A stretch of 10,404 nucleotides of DNA from Chloroflexota bacterium (GTDB lineage: Bacteria > Chloroflexota > Anaerolineae > Anaerolineales > DRMV01). The stretch spans positions 1 to 10,404 of the forward strand of contig JAADCW010000021.1 of assembly GCA_013154225.1 (NCBI GenBank), read 5' to 3'. Positions 1-6,318 of this stretch are shown piece by piece (the stretch's first letter is position 1; each line of letters opens with the position of its first letter). The notes beneath the pieces were generated by a model. The model did no database searches, had not been told where the DNA came from, and saw only the letters and a list, made by a program, of their open reading frames with translations. The position numbers and the translations under genes are program-made.

Positions 1-29
1 CACTTCGTCCTTTTTCTTCCCTTTCTTCT

Positions 30-34
30 GGAGG
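30..34 (+). promoter_or_regulatory. Shine-Dalgarno site of the four-helix membrane protein
   Basis: A perfect GGAGG stands 5 bases before the ATG at 40. It fixes that start and shows the gene initiates independently, unlike the next gene, which lacks such a site. Confidence 0.8.
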
Positions 35-39
35 CTAAA

Positions 40-666
40 ATGCAAGCGACCTTTTCCCTTCCCCAACTGCGCATCCGCCGCGGCACCCTCTTTGGCCTGC
101 TCATCCTGGCGGCCTTGCTGGCCTTTGAAATTTTCAACTACAGCACCACCGATTTCGCCCTGCGCGACCTCCTCGGCGACCTGCGCTTTGCCGGCATCCG
201 CTGGGCTACCATCCTTGCCATTGCATTTTGCGGCATTGACTTTGCCGGCATTGCCCGCCTTTTCACCCCCGAAGTGGGCGGCGAAGAACCCAAAGAGGTG
301 TGGTATTTGTTCGGTGCATGGCTCTTGGCCGCCACCATGAACGCCATGCTCACCTGGTGGGGCGTGTCCATCGCCATTTTGGAACATCAAAGCCTGGGCA
401 ATGCCGTGGTCGGGCGGGAAACCCTCCTCAAAGTTGTGCCGGTTTTCGTTGCCATTATGGTGTGGCTCATTCGGGTGCTCATCATCGGGACCTTTTCCGT
501 CGCAGGCGAGCGTCTGTTCAGCGTTGAGGAAGCCGCATCAGCCCATCCTCGCCCGCAGGCGCAACCCAGCCGCCGCCCCAGCACCACCTCCCGCCGGCCG
601 TCCCACACCCCGGCCTACCGCCCTTACTCAGCCAGCCCGTCCTCTCGCGAAAACCCGCGCTACTAA
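40..666 (+). CDS. Four-helix integral membrane protein, unknown function
   Basis: I do not recognise this 208-residue protein. About four hydrophobic segments are visible, near residues 15-34, 53-75, 86-108 and 130-152. They are followed by a polar tail (about 166-208) rich in Ser, Pro and Arg that looks disordered. A short loop at 76-86 (PEVGGEEPKEV) is acidic. The start is well supported: GGAGG at 30-34 lies 5 bases before the ATG, behind a long pyrimidine tract. The stop is only 3 bases before the lytic transglycosylase gene, so the two are almost certainly co-transcribed and probably translationally coupled. By inference the protein could be a membrane partner or scaffold for that enzyme, or an inner-membrane part of a secretion- or conjugation-like apparatus encoded upstream of the window. 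Coding status is secure; function is open. Confidence 0.85.
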   Translation: MQATFSLPQLRIRRGTLFGLLILAALLAFEIFNYSTTDFALRDLLGDLRFAGIRWATILAIAFCGIDFAGIARLFTPEVGGEEPKEVWYLFGAWLLAATMNAMLTWWGVSIAILEHQSLGNAVVGRETLLKVVPVFVAIMVWLIRVLIIGTFSVAGERLFSVEEAASAHPRPQAQPSRRPSTTSRRPSHTPAYRPYSASPSSRENPRY

Positions 667-669
667 ACC

Positions 670-1368
670 ATGTCGCACCTGGCCTCCCCTTCCGAACCTC
701 AAAACACCCCATCACCGCCAGCGGCCTACCTGACACCCTTTTTACTGCTGGCGGTGATGGCCACCCTGGCCGTGATGGGCCTGGCCGTGGTCACCTGGGC
801 GCCAGCCTTTGCCGCGGCCGCGCCCACGGCATCCCCCAAGCCTCGGCCAACCCAACCCGCGGGGTCCCAGGCCCACCTGGCGCCCTTTTTTACGCCTGAA
901 GTGCGCCATTGGGAAGCCGACATCCTTCGCTGGGCGCAACGCTTTCATTTGGACCCCAACCTGGTGGCCACGGTCATGCAAATCGAATCCTGCGGCGACC
1001 CTAAAGCCGTGTCATCGGCAGGGGCACGGGGGCTCTTTCAAGTCATGCCCTACCATTTCAAAGACGGCGAAGACCCCTTCAACCCCAACACCAACGCCCA
1101 GCGGGGGCTGGCCTACCTTCGCCAGGCGTGGCAACGCAGTGGGGGTAACGTCCGCCTGACCCTGGCCGGGTATAACGGCGGGCTTGGCGTCATCGGGCTG
1201 GACTCCAGCGCCTGGCCTGCAGAAACGCGGCGCTATGTGCAGTGGGGCGCGCCCATCTATCAAGATGCCAAACAGGGAAAACAAAACAGCCAGGCTTTAC
1301 AAACCTGGCTGCAGCACGGCGGGGCTTCCTTGTGTCGGCAAGCCCACCAGCGGCTGGGGATGCCGTGA
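670..1368 (+). CDS. Membrane-anchored lytic transglycosylase (SLT domain)
   Basis: This 232-residue protein is a family 1 (Slt70/MltC-like, PF01464) murein lytic transglycosylase. The family cleaves the MurNAc-GlcNAc bond of peptidoglycan and leaves 1,6-anhydro-MurNAc ends. The N-terminus is polar, followed by a hydrophobic anchor at about 21-44 ending in an Ala-rich stretch (a signal peptide is also possible). A Pro-rich linker follows (about 51-66), then the SLT domain at about 79-195. Visible motifs are the catalytic Glu106 in MQIESCGDP, GARGLFQVMP at 118-127 and AGYNGG at 166-171. The C-terminal residues (about 200-232) are outside the core domain. There is no Shine-Dalgarno site before the ATG; the gene begins 3 bases after the upstream stop, so it probably relies on reinitiation. 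Its 3' end carries an antisense terminator for the convergent kinase operon. Small size and a membrane-protein partner also fit a VirB1-like role, but nothing in the window proves that. Confidence 0.93.
   Translation: MSHLASPSEPQNTPSPPAAYLTPFLLLAVMATLAVMGLAVVTWAPAFAAAAPTASPKPRPTQPAGSQAHLAPFFTPEVRHWEADILRWAQRFHLDPNLVATVMQIESCGDPKAVSSAGARGLFQVMPYHFKDGEDPFNPNTNAQRGLAYLRQAWQRSGGNVRLTLAGYNGGLGVIGLDSSAWPAETRRYVQWGAPIYQDAKQGKQNSQALQTWLQHGGASLCRQAHQRLGMP
1278..1311 (-). terminator. Intrinsic terminator of the kinase operon, inside the convergent transglycosylase gene
   Basis: Read on the minus strand, CAGCCAGG and CCTGGCTG form a perfect 8-bp stem with a 9-base loop (arms 1304-1311 and 1287-1294). 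TTTTGTTTT follows at once (1286-1278). This is the classical layout of a rho-independent terminator. It lies about 110 bases past the histidine kinase stop codon, within codons for residues about 203-214 of the transglycosylase. On the plus strand the stem has no U-tract, so it should act only on minus-strand transcripts. Its tail resembles that of the terminator at 3640-3671. Confidence 0.7.
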
Positions 1369-1422
1369 GAAGTCCGAGAGGACAAGTATTTATGGGGGTA
1401 TGCGAAAAAATTCTCGGAGGCT
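1369..1422. other. Convergent intergenic spacer with a weak inverted repeat
   Basis: These 54 bases separate the stops of the transglycosylase and the histidine kinase. TCCGAGA at 1373-1379 and TCTCGGA at 1412-1418 are complementary but about 32 bases apart. A second 5-bp stem, GAGGC (1417-1421) with GCCTC (1430-1434), overlaps the kinase stop codon. On the minus strand it is followed, after 6 bases, by six T (1410-1405). Either could contribute weakly to minus-strand termination, but the hairpin at 1287-1311 is much better. I see no terminator for the plus-strand gene. Confidence 0.3.
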
Positions 1423-2838
1423 CTAACCGGCCTCAAGGGCATGGGGCTCGTCTTCGGGTTCGGGCATACAGCCCTCTTCCGGCATCACCGGCAGGGTGAC
1501 GGTAAACGTGGTGCCTTCCCCAGGTTGGGAAGCGGCTTCAATATGCCCATCGTGGTGTTTCACAATCCAATAGGCAATGGAAAGCCCCAAGCCAAACCCC
1601 TTGCCCCGTGAACGGGCTTTATCGGCCCGATAAAAGCGCTCGAAAATGTGGGGCAAATCCTCGGGTGGGATGCCAGGGCCTGTATCCCGCACTTTGATCA
1701 CTGCCTGCTGGCCTTCCTGCCGCACTTCCAGCCAAACCGTGCCGCCCTTGGGGGTGTATTTGATGGCGTTTCCCACCAAATTGAGCAAGACCTGCTTGAG
1801 ACGGTCAGGGTCACCGCAGACAATGACCGGCTGAATATCGGCCTTGAGGTCAATTTTCTCGCGGGCCACCACCTGCATTTCTCGCAAAACATCCGTGGCC
1901 ACCGCGGCCAAATCCACAATTTCCCGCCGCAAGGGAAGCTTTCCAGCCTCCGCGCGCTCCAGCAACAGCAGGTCATCCACAAGGCGGCTCAGGCGGTCGG
2001 CTTCTTCTTCGATGCTGTCCAGGGCTTCCCAATCCAATTTGCCAATGCGGCGCATCCACTGCGCGTTGCCCTTGATCACCGTCAAAGGCGTGCGAAGTTC
2101 GTGGCCCACGTCGGCAATGAAACGCCGCTGGGCCTGGAAAAGGGCTTCCAGGCGGGAAAGGGTCGCGTTGAAAGCCTGCACCAGGGTCCACACTTCATCC
2201 CCCGCGCCCTGGGGCACAGGAATGCGGCGGGAAAGGTCGTCGGCGTGGGTAATCTGGTCGGCCACCGCGGTGACACGCGTCAGCGGCTCCAGTGCGGCCT
2301 GTACGCTGAAATAACTCACCAGCGCGGCCAACAGCACAGCCAAGAGAGCCACCGCGATCACCGAAAGCAGCACCACCTGCTTGGCGCGGTAAACCGCCTC
2401 CAACGGCATGGCCACTTGCAACGTGGCCACACGGCGCTCGCCCACGTAAATGGGTTCGCTCAACACGCGCCAAGGGTGGCCTTGCAAGTCTTCAGTGCGC
2501 AAGGTGGGTTGGGTGACCGAAAGCCCTTGAGGGGAGAGGGGATGGGTATATTCTCGCAAATTGTGGGAAGCCACCACGAGCCGCCCCTGGCGGTCCCACA
2601 CCTGCACGGCCATGCCCGCGGCCAGGGCCAAATCATCGGGGATAGGCACGATAATGTCGCCAAACTCATCACGGCGAATTTGCGACATCATCACATGGGC
2701 GGTATGGCGCAAGGTGCGGTCGACGTGGTTCATCAACAGCACCCCCACCACGCCATACACAGCCGCGCCAAAAACCAGGAACATCCCCCCGGTGACGGCC
2801 ACGTAGAGCAACGTCAGGCGGGCCCGCAGGGTGCGCAT
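1423..2838 (-). CDS. Sensor histidine kinase, HAMP-containing, OmpR/EnvZ class
   Basis: This 471-residue transmembrane kinase should autophosphorylate on His and pass the phosphate to the adjacent response regulator. In order: TM1 at about 8-36, an extracytoplasmic sensor region at about 37-152 with no domain I recognise, TM2 at about 154-178, a HAMP linker at about 179-232, the HisKA domain with phospho-acceptor His246 in ADVGHELRTPL, and the HATPase_c domain. That last domain shows the N box (NLVGNAIKYTPKGG, about 353-366), G1 box (DTGPGIP from Asp385), F box (IFERFYRAD, about 398-406) and G2 box (GKGFGLGLS, 412-420). All catalytic motifs look intact. A short acidic tail follows residue 452. 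The start is 5 bases after the regulator stop; a GAGGAA motif inside the regulator's last codons is a likely ribosome site. The sensed signal is unknown, but an envelope cue is a fair guess given the neighbours. Confidence 0.96.
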   Translation of the reverse strand: MRTLRARLTLLYVAVTGGMFLVFGAAVYGVVGVLLMNHVDRTLRHTAHVMMSQIRRDEFGDIIVPIPDDLALAAGMAVQVWDRQGRLVVASHNLREYTHPLSPQGLSVTQPTLRTEDLQGHPWRVLSEPIYVGERRVATLQVAMPLEAVYRAKQVVLLSVIAVALLAVLLAALVSYFSVQAALEPLTRVTAVADQITHADDLSRRIPVPQGAGDEVWTLVQAFNATLSRLEALFQAQRRFIADVGHELRTPLTVIKGNAQWMRRIGKLDWEALDSIEEEADRLSRLVDDLLLLERAEAGKLPLRREIVDLAAVATDVLREMQVVAREKIDLKADIQPVIVCGDPDRLKQVLLNLVGNAIKYTPKGGTVWLEVRQEGQQAVIKVRDTGPGIPPEDLPHIFERFYRADKARSRGKGFGLGLSIAYWIVKHHDGHIEAASQPGEGTTFTVTLPVMPEEGCMPEPEDEPHALEAG

Positions 2839-2843
2839 GGGGG

Positions 2844-3521
2844 CTATTCCTCTTCCTCACGCAAAACGTAGCCCACCCCGCGCAGGGTGTGAATCAAACG
2901 CGGTTCGCCGCCGGCTTCCAGTTTGCGGCGCAAATAGCGGATATACACTTCCAGCAGGTTGCTCCCCGCGCCAAAGTCGTATTTCCACACCTGATCGTAA
3001 ATCTGCTCGCGGGTCAACACCTGCCGAGGGTGCCGCATGAAAAGTTCCAAGAGTTCGTATTCCTTGGCGGTCAAAGCAATTTTGCGGTCTCCGCGGCGGG
3101 CTTCATGGGTGCCAGTGTCAAGCTCCAAATCGGCAAAGCGGTAAACCTTGGGCTCTTCGTGCCGCGAACGGCGAAGCAAAGCCCGAATGCGCGCCAGGAG
3201 TTCATCCATATTGAAGGGCTTGACCATGTAATCGTCAGCCCCCATATCCAAACCCTGGACGCGGTCGGCCACGCTGGTTTTGGCGGTGAGCATCAAAATC
3301 AAAACATCGCCCATCGCGCGCAGCCGACGGGCAACTTCCAACCCGTCCAAACCAGGAAGCATCCAATCCAAAATGACCAAATCTGGCATGTTTTCCCGTG
3401 CCAGGGCCAAACCAGTTTCGCCGTCCGTGGCCACGTCAACCTGATAGCCTTCGTAAATCAAGGCCCGACGCAAGAAACGCACGATGCCTTCGTCGTCTTC
3501 AATCAACAATAGGCGGGGCAT
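2844..3521 (-). CDS. OmpR/PhoB-family response regulator
   Basis: This 225-residue transcription factor is the partner of the histidine kinase that follows it 5 bases later. The receiver domain (about 1-117) has the acidic pocket Glu8-Asp9-Asp10, phospho-acceptor Asp52 in VILDWMLPGLDG, the switch Thr79 in MLTAKT and Lys101 in the VKPF motif. The C-terminal winged-helix DNA-binding domain (about 127-222) shows LTAKEYELLELF, the recognition-helix region around LEVYIRYLRRKLE, and the RGVGYVL hairpin typical of OmpR/PhoB. Length and motifs are normal, so it should be functional. A strong Shine-Dalgarno site (GGAGG at 3532-3528) lies 6 bases before the ATG. The gene follows a strong terminator (3640-3671), so the regulator-kinase pair needs its own promoter in 3522-3640. 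Likely targets are its own operon or the flanking hydrolases, but this is inference. Confidence 0.97.
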   Translation of the reverse strand: MPRLLLIEDDEGIVRFLRRALIYEGYQVDVATDGETGLALARENMPDLVILDWMLPGLDGLEVARRLRAMGDVLILMLTAKTSVADRVQGLDMGADDYMVKPFNMDELLARIRALLRRSRHEEPKVYRFADLELDTGTHEARRGDRKIALTAKEYELLELFMRHPRQVLTREQIYDQVWKYDFGAGSNLLEVYIRYLRRKLEAGGEPRLIHTLRGVGYVLREEEE

Positions 3522-3588
3522 AGAGGTCCTCCATCCTCACGGTTTCGCGGGCCCCAAACTTCGAACCCGACCTACATTTTAGGGTGGA

Positions 3589-3610
3589 TGTTCCAAATAT
3601 ACCACAAACT
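3589..3610 (-). promoter_or_regulatory. Possible extended -10 promoter for the regulator-kinase operon
   Basis: On the minus strand TGG followed by TATATT (3604-3596) resembles an extended -10 element, with a start point expected near 3589 and a leader of about 68 bases. No convincing -35 is visible. TTTG begins at 3608 and again at 3597, 11 bases apart, which is the spacing OmpR-family regulators often use. A promoter must lie in this region because a terminator stands just upstream, but this exact assignment is weak. Confidence 0.3.
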
Positions 3611-3639
3611 GACCGAGGCGACTGCGCCTTCGCAGCCTT

Positions 3640-3671
3640 CAAACAAACAGCCCCTGCCGAAGCAGGGGCTG
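3640..3671 (-). terminator. Intrinsic terminator of the M23 peptidase gene, UUCG tetraloop
   Basis: On the minus strand CAGCCCCTGC, loop TTCG and GCAGGGGCTG form a perfect 10-bp GC-rich stem (arms 3671-3662 and 3657-3648), followed by TTTGTTTG. The loop with its closing pair is C(UUCG)G, a very stable RNA tetraloop. It begins 24 bases past the M23 stop codon and separates that gene from the downstream regulator-kinase pair. Confidence 0.92.
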
Positions 3672-3695
3672 GGTCGAACATTCCACAGCAACGCG

Positions 3696-4850
3696 CTACG
3701 GCAGGAAATTCCAGGGGTTGACCTTGCCGTATTTTTCGTGCAGGAGTTCAAAGTGCAGATGCGGGCCGCTGGAATTGCCCGTGCTGCCAATCGCGCCAAT
3801 CATATCGCCCTGGTACACGCTCTGCCCGCACTGCACATAGATCTGGCTTAGATGGGCATACAGCGACTGCCAACCATTGCCGTGGTCAATGACGACCACA
3901 TTGCCGTAACCCCAATCGTTCCAACCAGCATAGACGATCACGCCGTTGTCCACGGCATACACCGGATAACCCAGTTTGCCCGCGATGTCAATGCCGTAGT
4001 GGTTGATGGCCGGCGAGTAATCATAACCCGACAAATAGTGCAAAGTGGTCGGCCAGATGAATGTGCCTGTACCCACTGCACCCTCATACACCTCGCCGCA
4101 GGAACCAGGTCCCAACACCCGCGCCACAGCAGGATTATCGCGGGTGATGCGCGGCGCACTCCACGTCACAAACTGCCGCTGACCACCAGGCACAATAAGC
4201 CACGTGCCGGGCTCAATGTTGGGATGCTCGGGATCAGTATCTGGCGACAGGTGATTGCCAGGGTAATTGATGATGTCTTCAGGCGTCACGCCAAAGAATT
4301 TGGCCACCACGCGCAAATTGTCGCCCGCGTGCCATTGGTAATAGGTGCCGTCCACAGGCAAAATATTGAGCACCTGCCCAGGCCGCAGACGGTGGGGGTC
4401 ATCGGCCAAAATGTCATAGTTCCCCCACAGCACGGTTTCGGGCTTGAGGCCAAACTTCTCGGCAATGCCAAACACCGTATCGCCCGGCTGGACTTTGTAT
4501 TTGACGACCTCTTCCCGCGGGCGGGTGGGGACGTCGGTATGCAGCACCACCTCCCGCTGAACAGCCTGCACCGCCTCATCCGCGGGGGAGCGGAAGGGCG
4601 GAAGTGCAGCCAAGGGTTCAGAGGAAGGGGTGGGGGTAGGTTGTGCAGCCTCAGCCGCGGCTGCTACGGGTTGGGGGCTGTTGGCCGCGAGCACCTGCGG
4701 CAAACCACTGCGGTTGAAAAACCATACCGCGATCGCGACCATAACCACAACGACCGCGTGGCTGCCCAAGCGCTGCACGAACTCCAAAACCCCCAATTGG
4801 GCTAACTGCTCGCTAATCCGCAAGCGGGGGAATTTCGTTTGTTTGTCCAT
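3696..4850 (-). CDS. Membrane-anchored LysM-LysM-M23 murein endopeptidase
   Basis: This 384-residue protein is a peptidoglycan endopeptidase of the M23 (lysostaphin/LytM) zinc family, which cuts peptide cross-links. The cytoplasmic N-terminus (about 1-29) leads to a single membrane segment at about 31-46. A low-complexity Ala/Pro linker follows, then LysM 1 (about 117-164, VQPGDTVFGIAEKFGL) and a more divergent LysM 2 (about 166-222, HAGDNLRVVAKFFGVTPEDI). The M23 domain spans about 266-384. Its zinc ligands are visible as His284 and Asp288 (HYGID) and His366 in HLHFE, with His333 in YAHLS. All are present, so it should be active. Cys251 and Cys341 could form a disulfide. The ATG at 4850 is chosen because an upstream in-frame start at 5045 would run through the TATAAT box and overlap the divergent gene. 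There is no Shine-Dalgarno site at the right distance. The gene is monocistronic, ended by the terminator at 3640-3671. Confidence 0.95.
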   Translation of the reverse strand: MDKQTKFPRLRISEQLAQLGVLEFVQRLGSHAVVVVMVAIAVWFFNRSGLPQVLAANSPQPVAAAAEAAQPTPTPSSEPLAALPPFRSPADEAVQAVQREVVLHTDVPTRPREEVVKYKVQPGDTVFGIAEKFGLKPETVLWGNYDILADDPHRLRPGQVLNILPVDGTYYQWHAGDNLRVVAKFFGVTPEDIINYPGNHLSPDTDPEHPNIEPGTWLIVPGGQRQFVTWSAPRITRDNPAVARVLGPGSCGEVYEGAVGTGTFIWPTTLHYLSGYDYSPAINHYGIDIAGKLGYPVYAVDNGVIVYAGWNDWGYGNVVVIDHGNGWQSLYAHLSQIYVQCGQSVYQGDMIGAIGSTGNSSGPHLHFELLHEKYGKVNPWNFLP

Positions 4851-4859
4851 CGTGGGCAC

Positions 4860-4865
4860 ATTATA
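4860..4865 (-). promoter_or_regulatory. Consensus -10 box for the M23 peptidase gene, probably leaderless
   Basis: TATAAT on the minus strand ends 9 bases before the ATG at 4850. With the usual 6-7 bases from the -10 box to the start point, transcription would begin about 0-4 bases before the start codon. No TTGACA-like -35 stands 16-18 bases upstream, where the sequence is G-rich. A GGAG at 4869-4866 is about 15 bases from the ATG, too far to serve as a ribosome site. Confidence 0.5.
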
Positions 4866-4946
4866 CTCCAAAAAGCCCTTTTTCCCCCGAATCGAACATG
4901 AGGGTTTACTAAAAAACACCAAAATCCCCCGCAGCCCTCTGCTCAG

Positions 4947-4955
4947 TGCTATAAT
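4947..4955 (+). promoter_or_regulatory. Extended -10 promoter of the AAA ATPase operon
   Basis: TGC followed by TATAAT is a perfect extended -10 element (TGnTATAAT). The start point would fall near 4962, giving a leader of about 44 bases that carries the ribosome site. No good -35 is seen, which is normal for extended -10 promoters. It lies in the 155-base divergent region shared with the M23 gene and is the only obvious promoter before the four plus-strand genes to 10376. Confidence 0.6.
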
Positions 4956-4995
4956 GGAAGCGCCCACAACATAACACAGCCGCTGAATCTGTCGT

Positions 4996-5000
4996 GGAGG
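4996..5000 (+). promoter_or_regulatory. Shine-Dalgarno site that fixes the AAA ATPase start
   Basis: GGAGG lies 5 bases before the ATG at 5006. It rules against the in-frame GTG at 4994, which would place the ribosome site inside the coding sequence. Confidence 0.8.
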
Positions 5001-5005
5001 TAAGC

Positions 5006-6316
5006 ATGAGCGTCGCTGGTACTCAGCGGGGATTTGTTCCCCCACCCATCACCCGCCTGGAAGATACCGGGCTTTCGGCCCTTTGGCTTCAAGACCTGGC
5101 TTTGAAAATTCTCTATTTTCAGGGCTACCTCACAGGCTACGACGTCGCGGAGGCCATGGCCCTGCCCTTCACCGGCCTGGTAGATCAACTTCTGGAAGCC
5201 CTCAAACGGGAAAAAATGGTCGAAGTCCGCTCTTCGCGCGGGGGATTGGGCGCTGGGGTGTACGAATATGCCATCACCGAAGCAGGCCTACGCCGTGCAC
5301 GGGAAGCCCTGGCCCGCAGTCAGTATGCCGGCCCTGCCCCTGTGCCCTTGCACGTCTACAACGAAGCCATGCGAAAGCAGAGCCGCTCCCGCACCCTGGT
5401 CACCCCGCGGGTGATGCGCAAAGCCCTTTCCAGCCTGGTGCTTTCGGAAAAAACCTTTCACCGCATTGGCCCGGCGGTCAATTCGGGCACTTCCATCTTC
5501 CTTTATGGCCCGCCTGGTAACGGGAAAACCACCATTGCCCGCGCCATCGGCAACATGGTGCTCTCCGAAGCCATCTACATCCCCTACGCGCTGTATGTGG
5601 ACGGCCAGGTCGTTACCCTGTACGACTCGGTCAACCACAAACGCGCGCCCGAAGACGACACCACCTCACGCGGCACCGGGTCTCTGCGGGCCAGCAAACG
5701 CCGCGACCCCCGCTGGGTACGCATCCATCGCCCCTTCATCATGGTGGGCGGCGAACTTACCCTGGCCAACCTGGACCTGATTTTCGACGACGTCAACAAA
5801 TTCTACCAAGCGCCTGTGCAAGTCAAAGCCAACGGCGGCATCCTGCTGGTGGACGACTTTGGCCGCCAACAAGTGCGCCCGCGCGACCTGCTCAACCGCT
5901 GGATTGTGCCGCTGGAAAACCGCATTGATTACCTCACCCTTCACACAGGCCGCAAAATCGAAGTGCCCTTTGACGTACTGGTGGTCTTTTCCACCAACCT
6001 GCCGCCCAAAGACCTGGTGGACGAAGCCTTCCTGCGGCGCTTGCGCCACAAAATTTACATCGGCGACCCCTCTTACAGCGATTATCGGGAAATCTTCCGC
6101 CGCGTCGCCCAAGCCAAAGGTGTGGTTTACAGCGATCAAGGGTTGGCTTACCTCTTACAGGAATGGTATATCAAACGAGGACGCAAACTGCGCGCCTCGC
6201 ATCCCCGCGACATCTGCGACCAAATCGTGGATATCGCCCGCTACCGCGGTATTGAACCCACCATGAGCCGCGAACTCATTGACCAGGCCGCGGAAGCCTA
6301 CTTTGTGGATCTATAA
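5006..6316 (+). CDS. AAA-family ATPase with winged-helix-like N-terminus, uncharacterised
   Basis: This 436-residue protein is clearly an AAA-type P-loop ATPase, but I know of no established role for its family. The N-terminal part (about 22-105) is helical and looks like a winged-helix module (QDLALKILYFQGYLTG, then an ITEAGLRRARE helix). The ATPase core starts near 130. It has Walker A GPPGNGKTT (168-176), Walker B GGILLVDDFG with Asp283-Asp284, sensor-1-like STN (329-331) and an arginine-rich AFLRRLRHK segment (341-348) where an arginine finger is expected. A C-terminal lid (about 370-430) carries SHPRDICDQIVDIAR. A basic and acidic insert lies at about 208-240. No signal peptide or membrane segment is seen, so it should be cytoplasmic. 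The GPAVNSG segment just before Walker A appears characteristic of this subfamily. It leads the operon with the GDPD and GH3 genes. A remodelling or regulatory ATPase is the broadest safe label. Confidence 0.9.
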   Translation: MSVAGTQRGFVPPPITRLEDTGLSALWLQDLALKILYFQGYLTGYDVAEAMALPFTGLVDQLLEALKREKMVEVRSSRGGLGAGVYEYAITEAGLRRAREALARSQYAGPAPVPLHVYNEAMRKQSRSRTLVTPRVMRKALSSLVLSEKTFHRIGPAVNSGTSIFLYGPPGNGKTTIARAIGNMVLSEAIYIPYALYVDGQVVTLYDSVNHKRAPEDDTTSRGTGSLRASKRRDPRWVRIHRPFIMVGGELTLANLDLIFDDVNKFYQAPVQVKANGGILLVDDFGRQQVRPRDLLNRWIVPLENRIDYLTLHTGRKIEVPFDVLVVFSTNLPPKDLVDEAFLRRLRHKIYIGDPSYSDYREIFRRVAQAKGVVYSDQGLAYLLQEWYIKRGRKLRASHPRDICDQIVDIARYRGIEPTMSRELIDQAAEAYFVDL

Positions 6317-6318
6317 CC

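Noticed and set aside
1373..1418. Inverted repeat TCCGAGA/TCTCGGA as a bidirectional terminator
   Set aside because: The loop is about 32 bases and there is no T-tract after either arm. The hairpin at 1287-1311 explains minus-strand termination better.
1648..2871. Long open frame (407 codons) on the plus strand opposite the histidine kinase and the end of the regulator
   Set aside because: It mirrors codon use of the real minus-strand genes, is rich in His and Gln as such shadows are, shows no domain, and crosses the boundary of two certain genes.
3852..4805. Open frame of 317 codons on the plus strand opposite the M23 gene
   Set aside because: Antisense shadow of a protein with intact LysM and M23 motifs; rich in His and Arg and without a ribosome site.
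4851..5045. N-terminal extension of the M23 protein by 65 residues
   Set aside because: It would read through the TATAAT box and overlap the start of the divergent ATPase gene. The extension has no domain character, and the natural anchor topology begins at the ATG at 4850.
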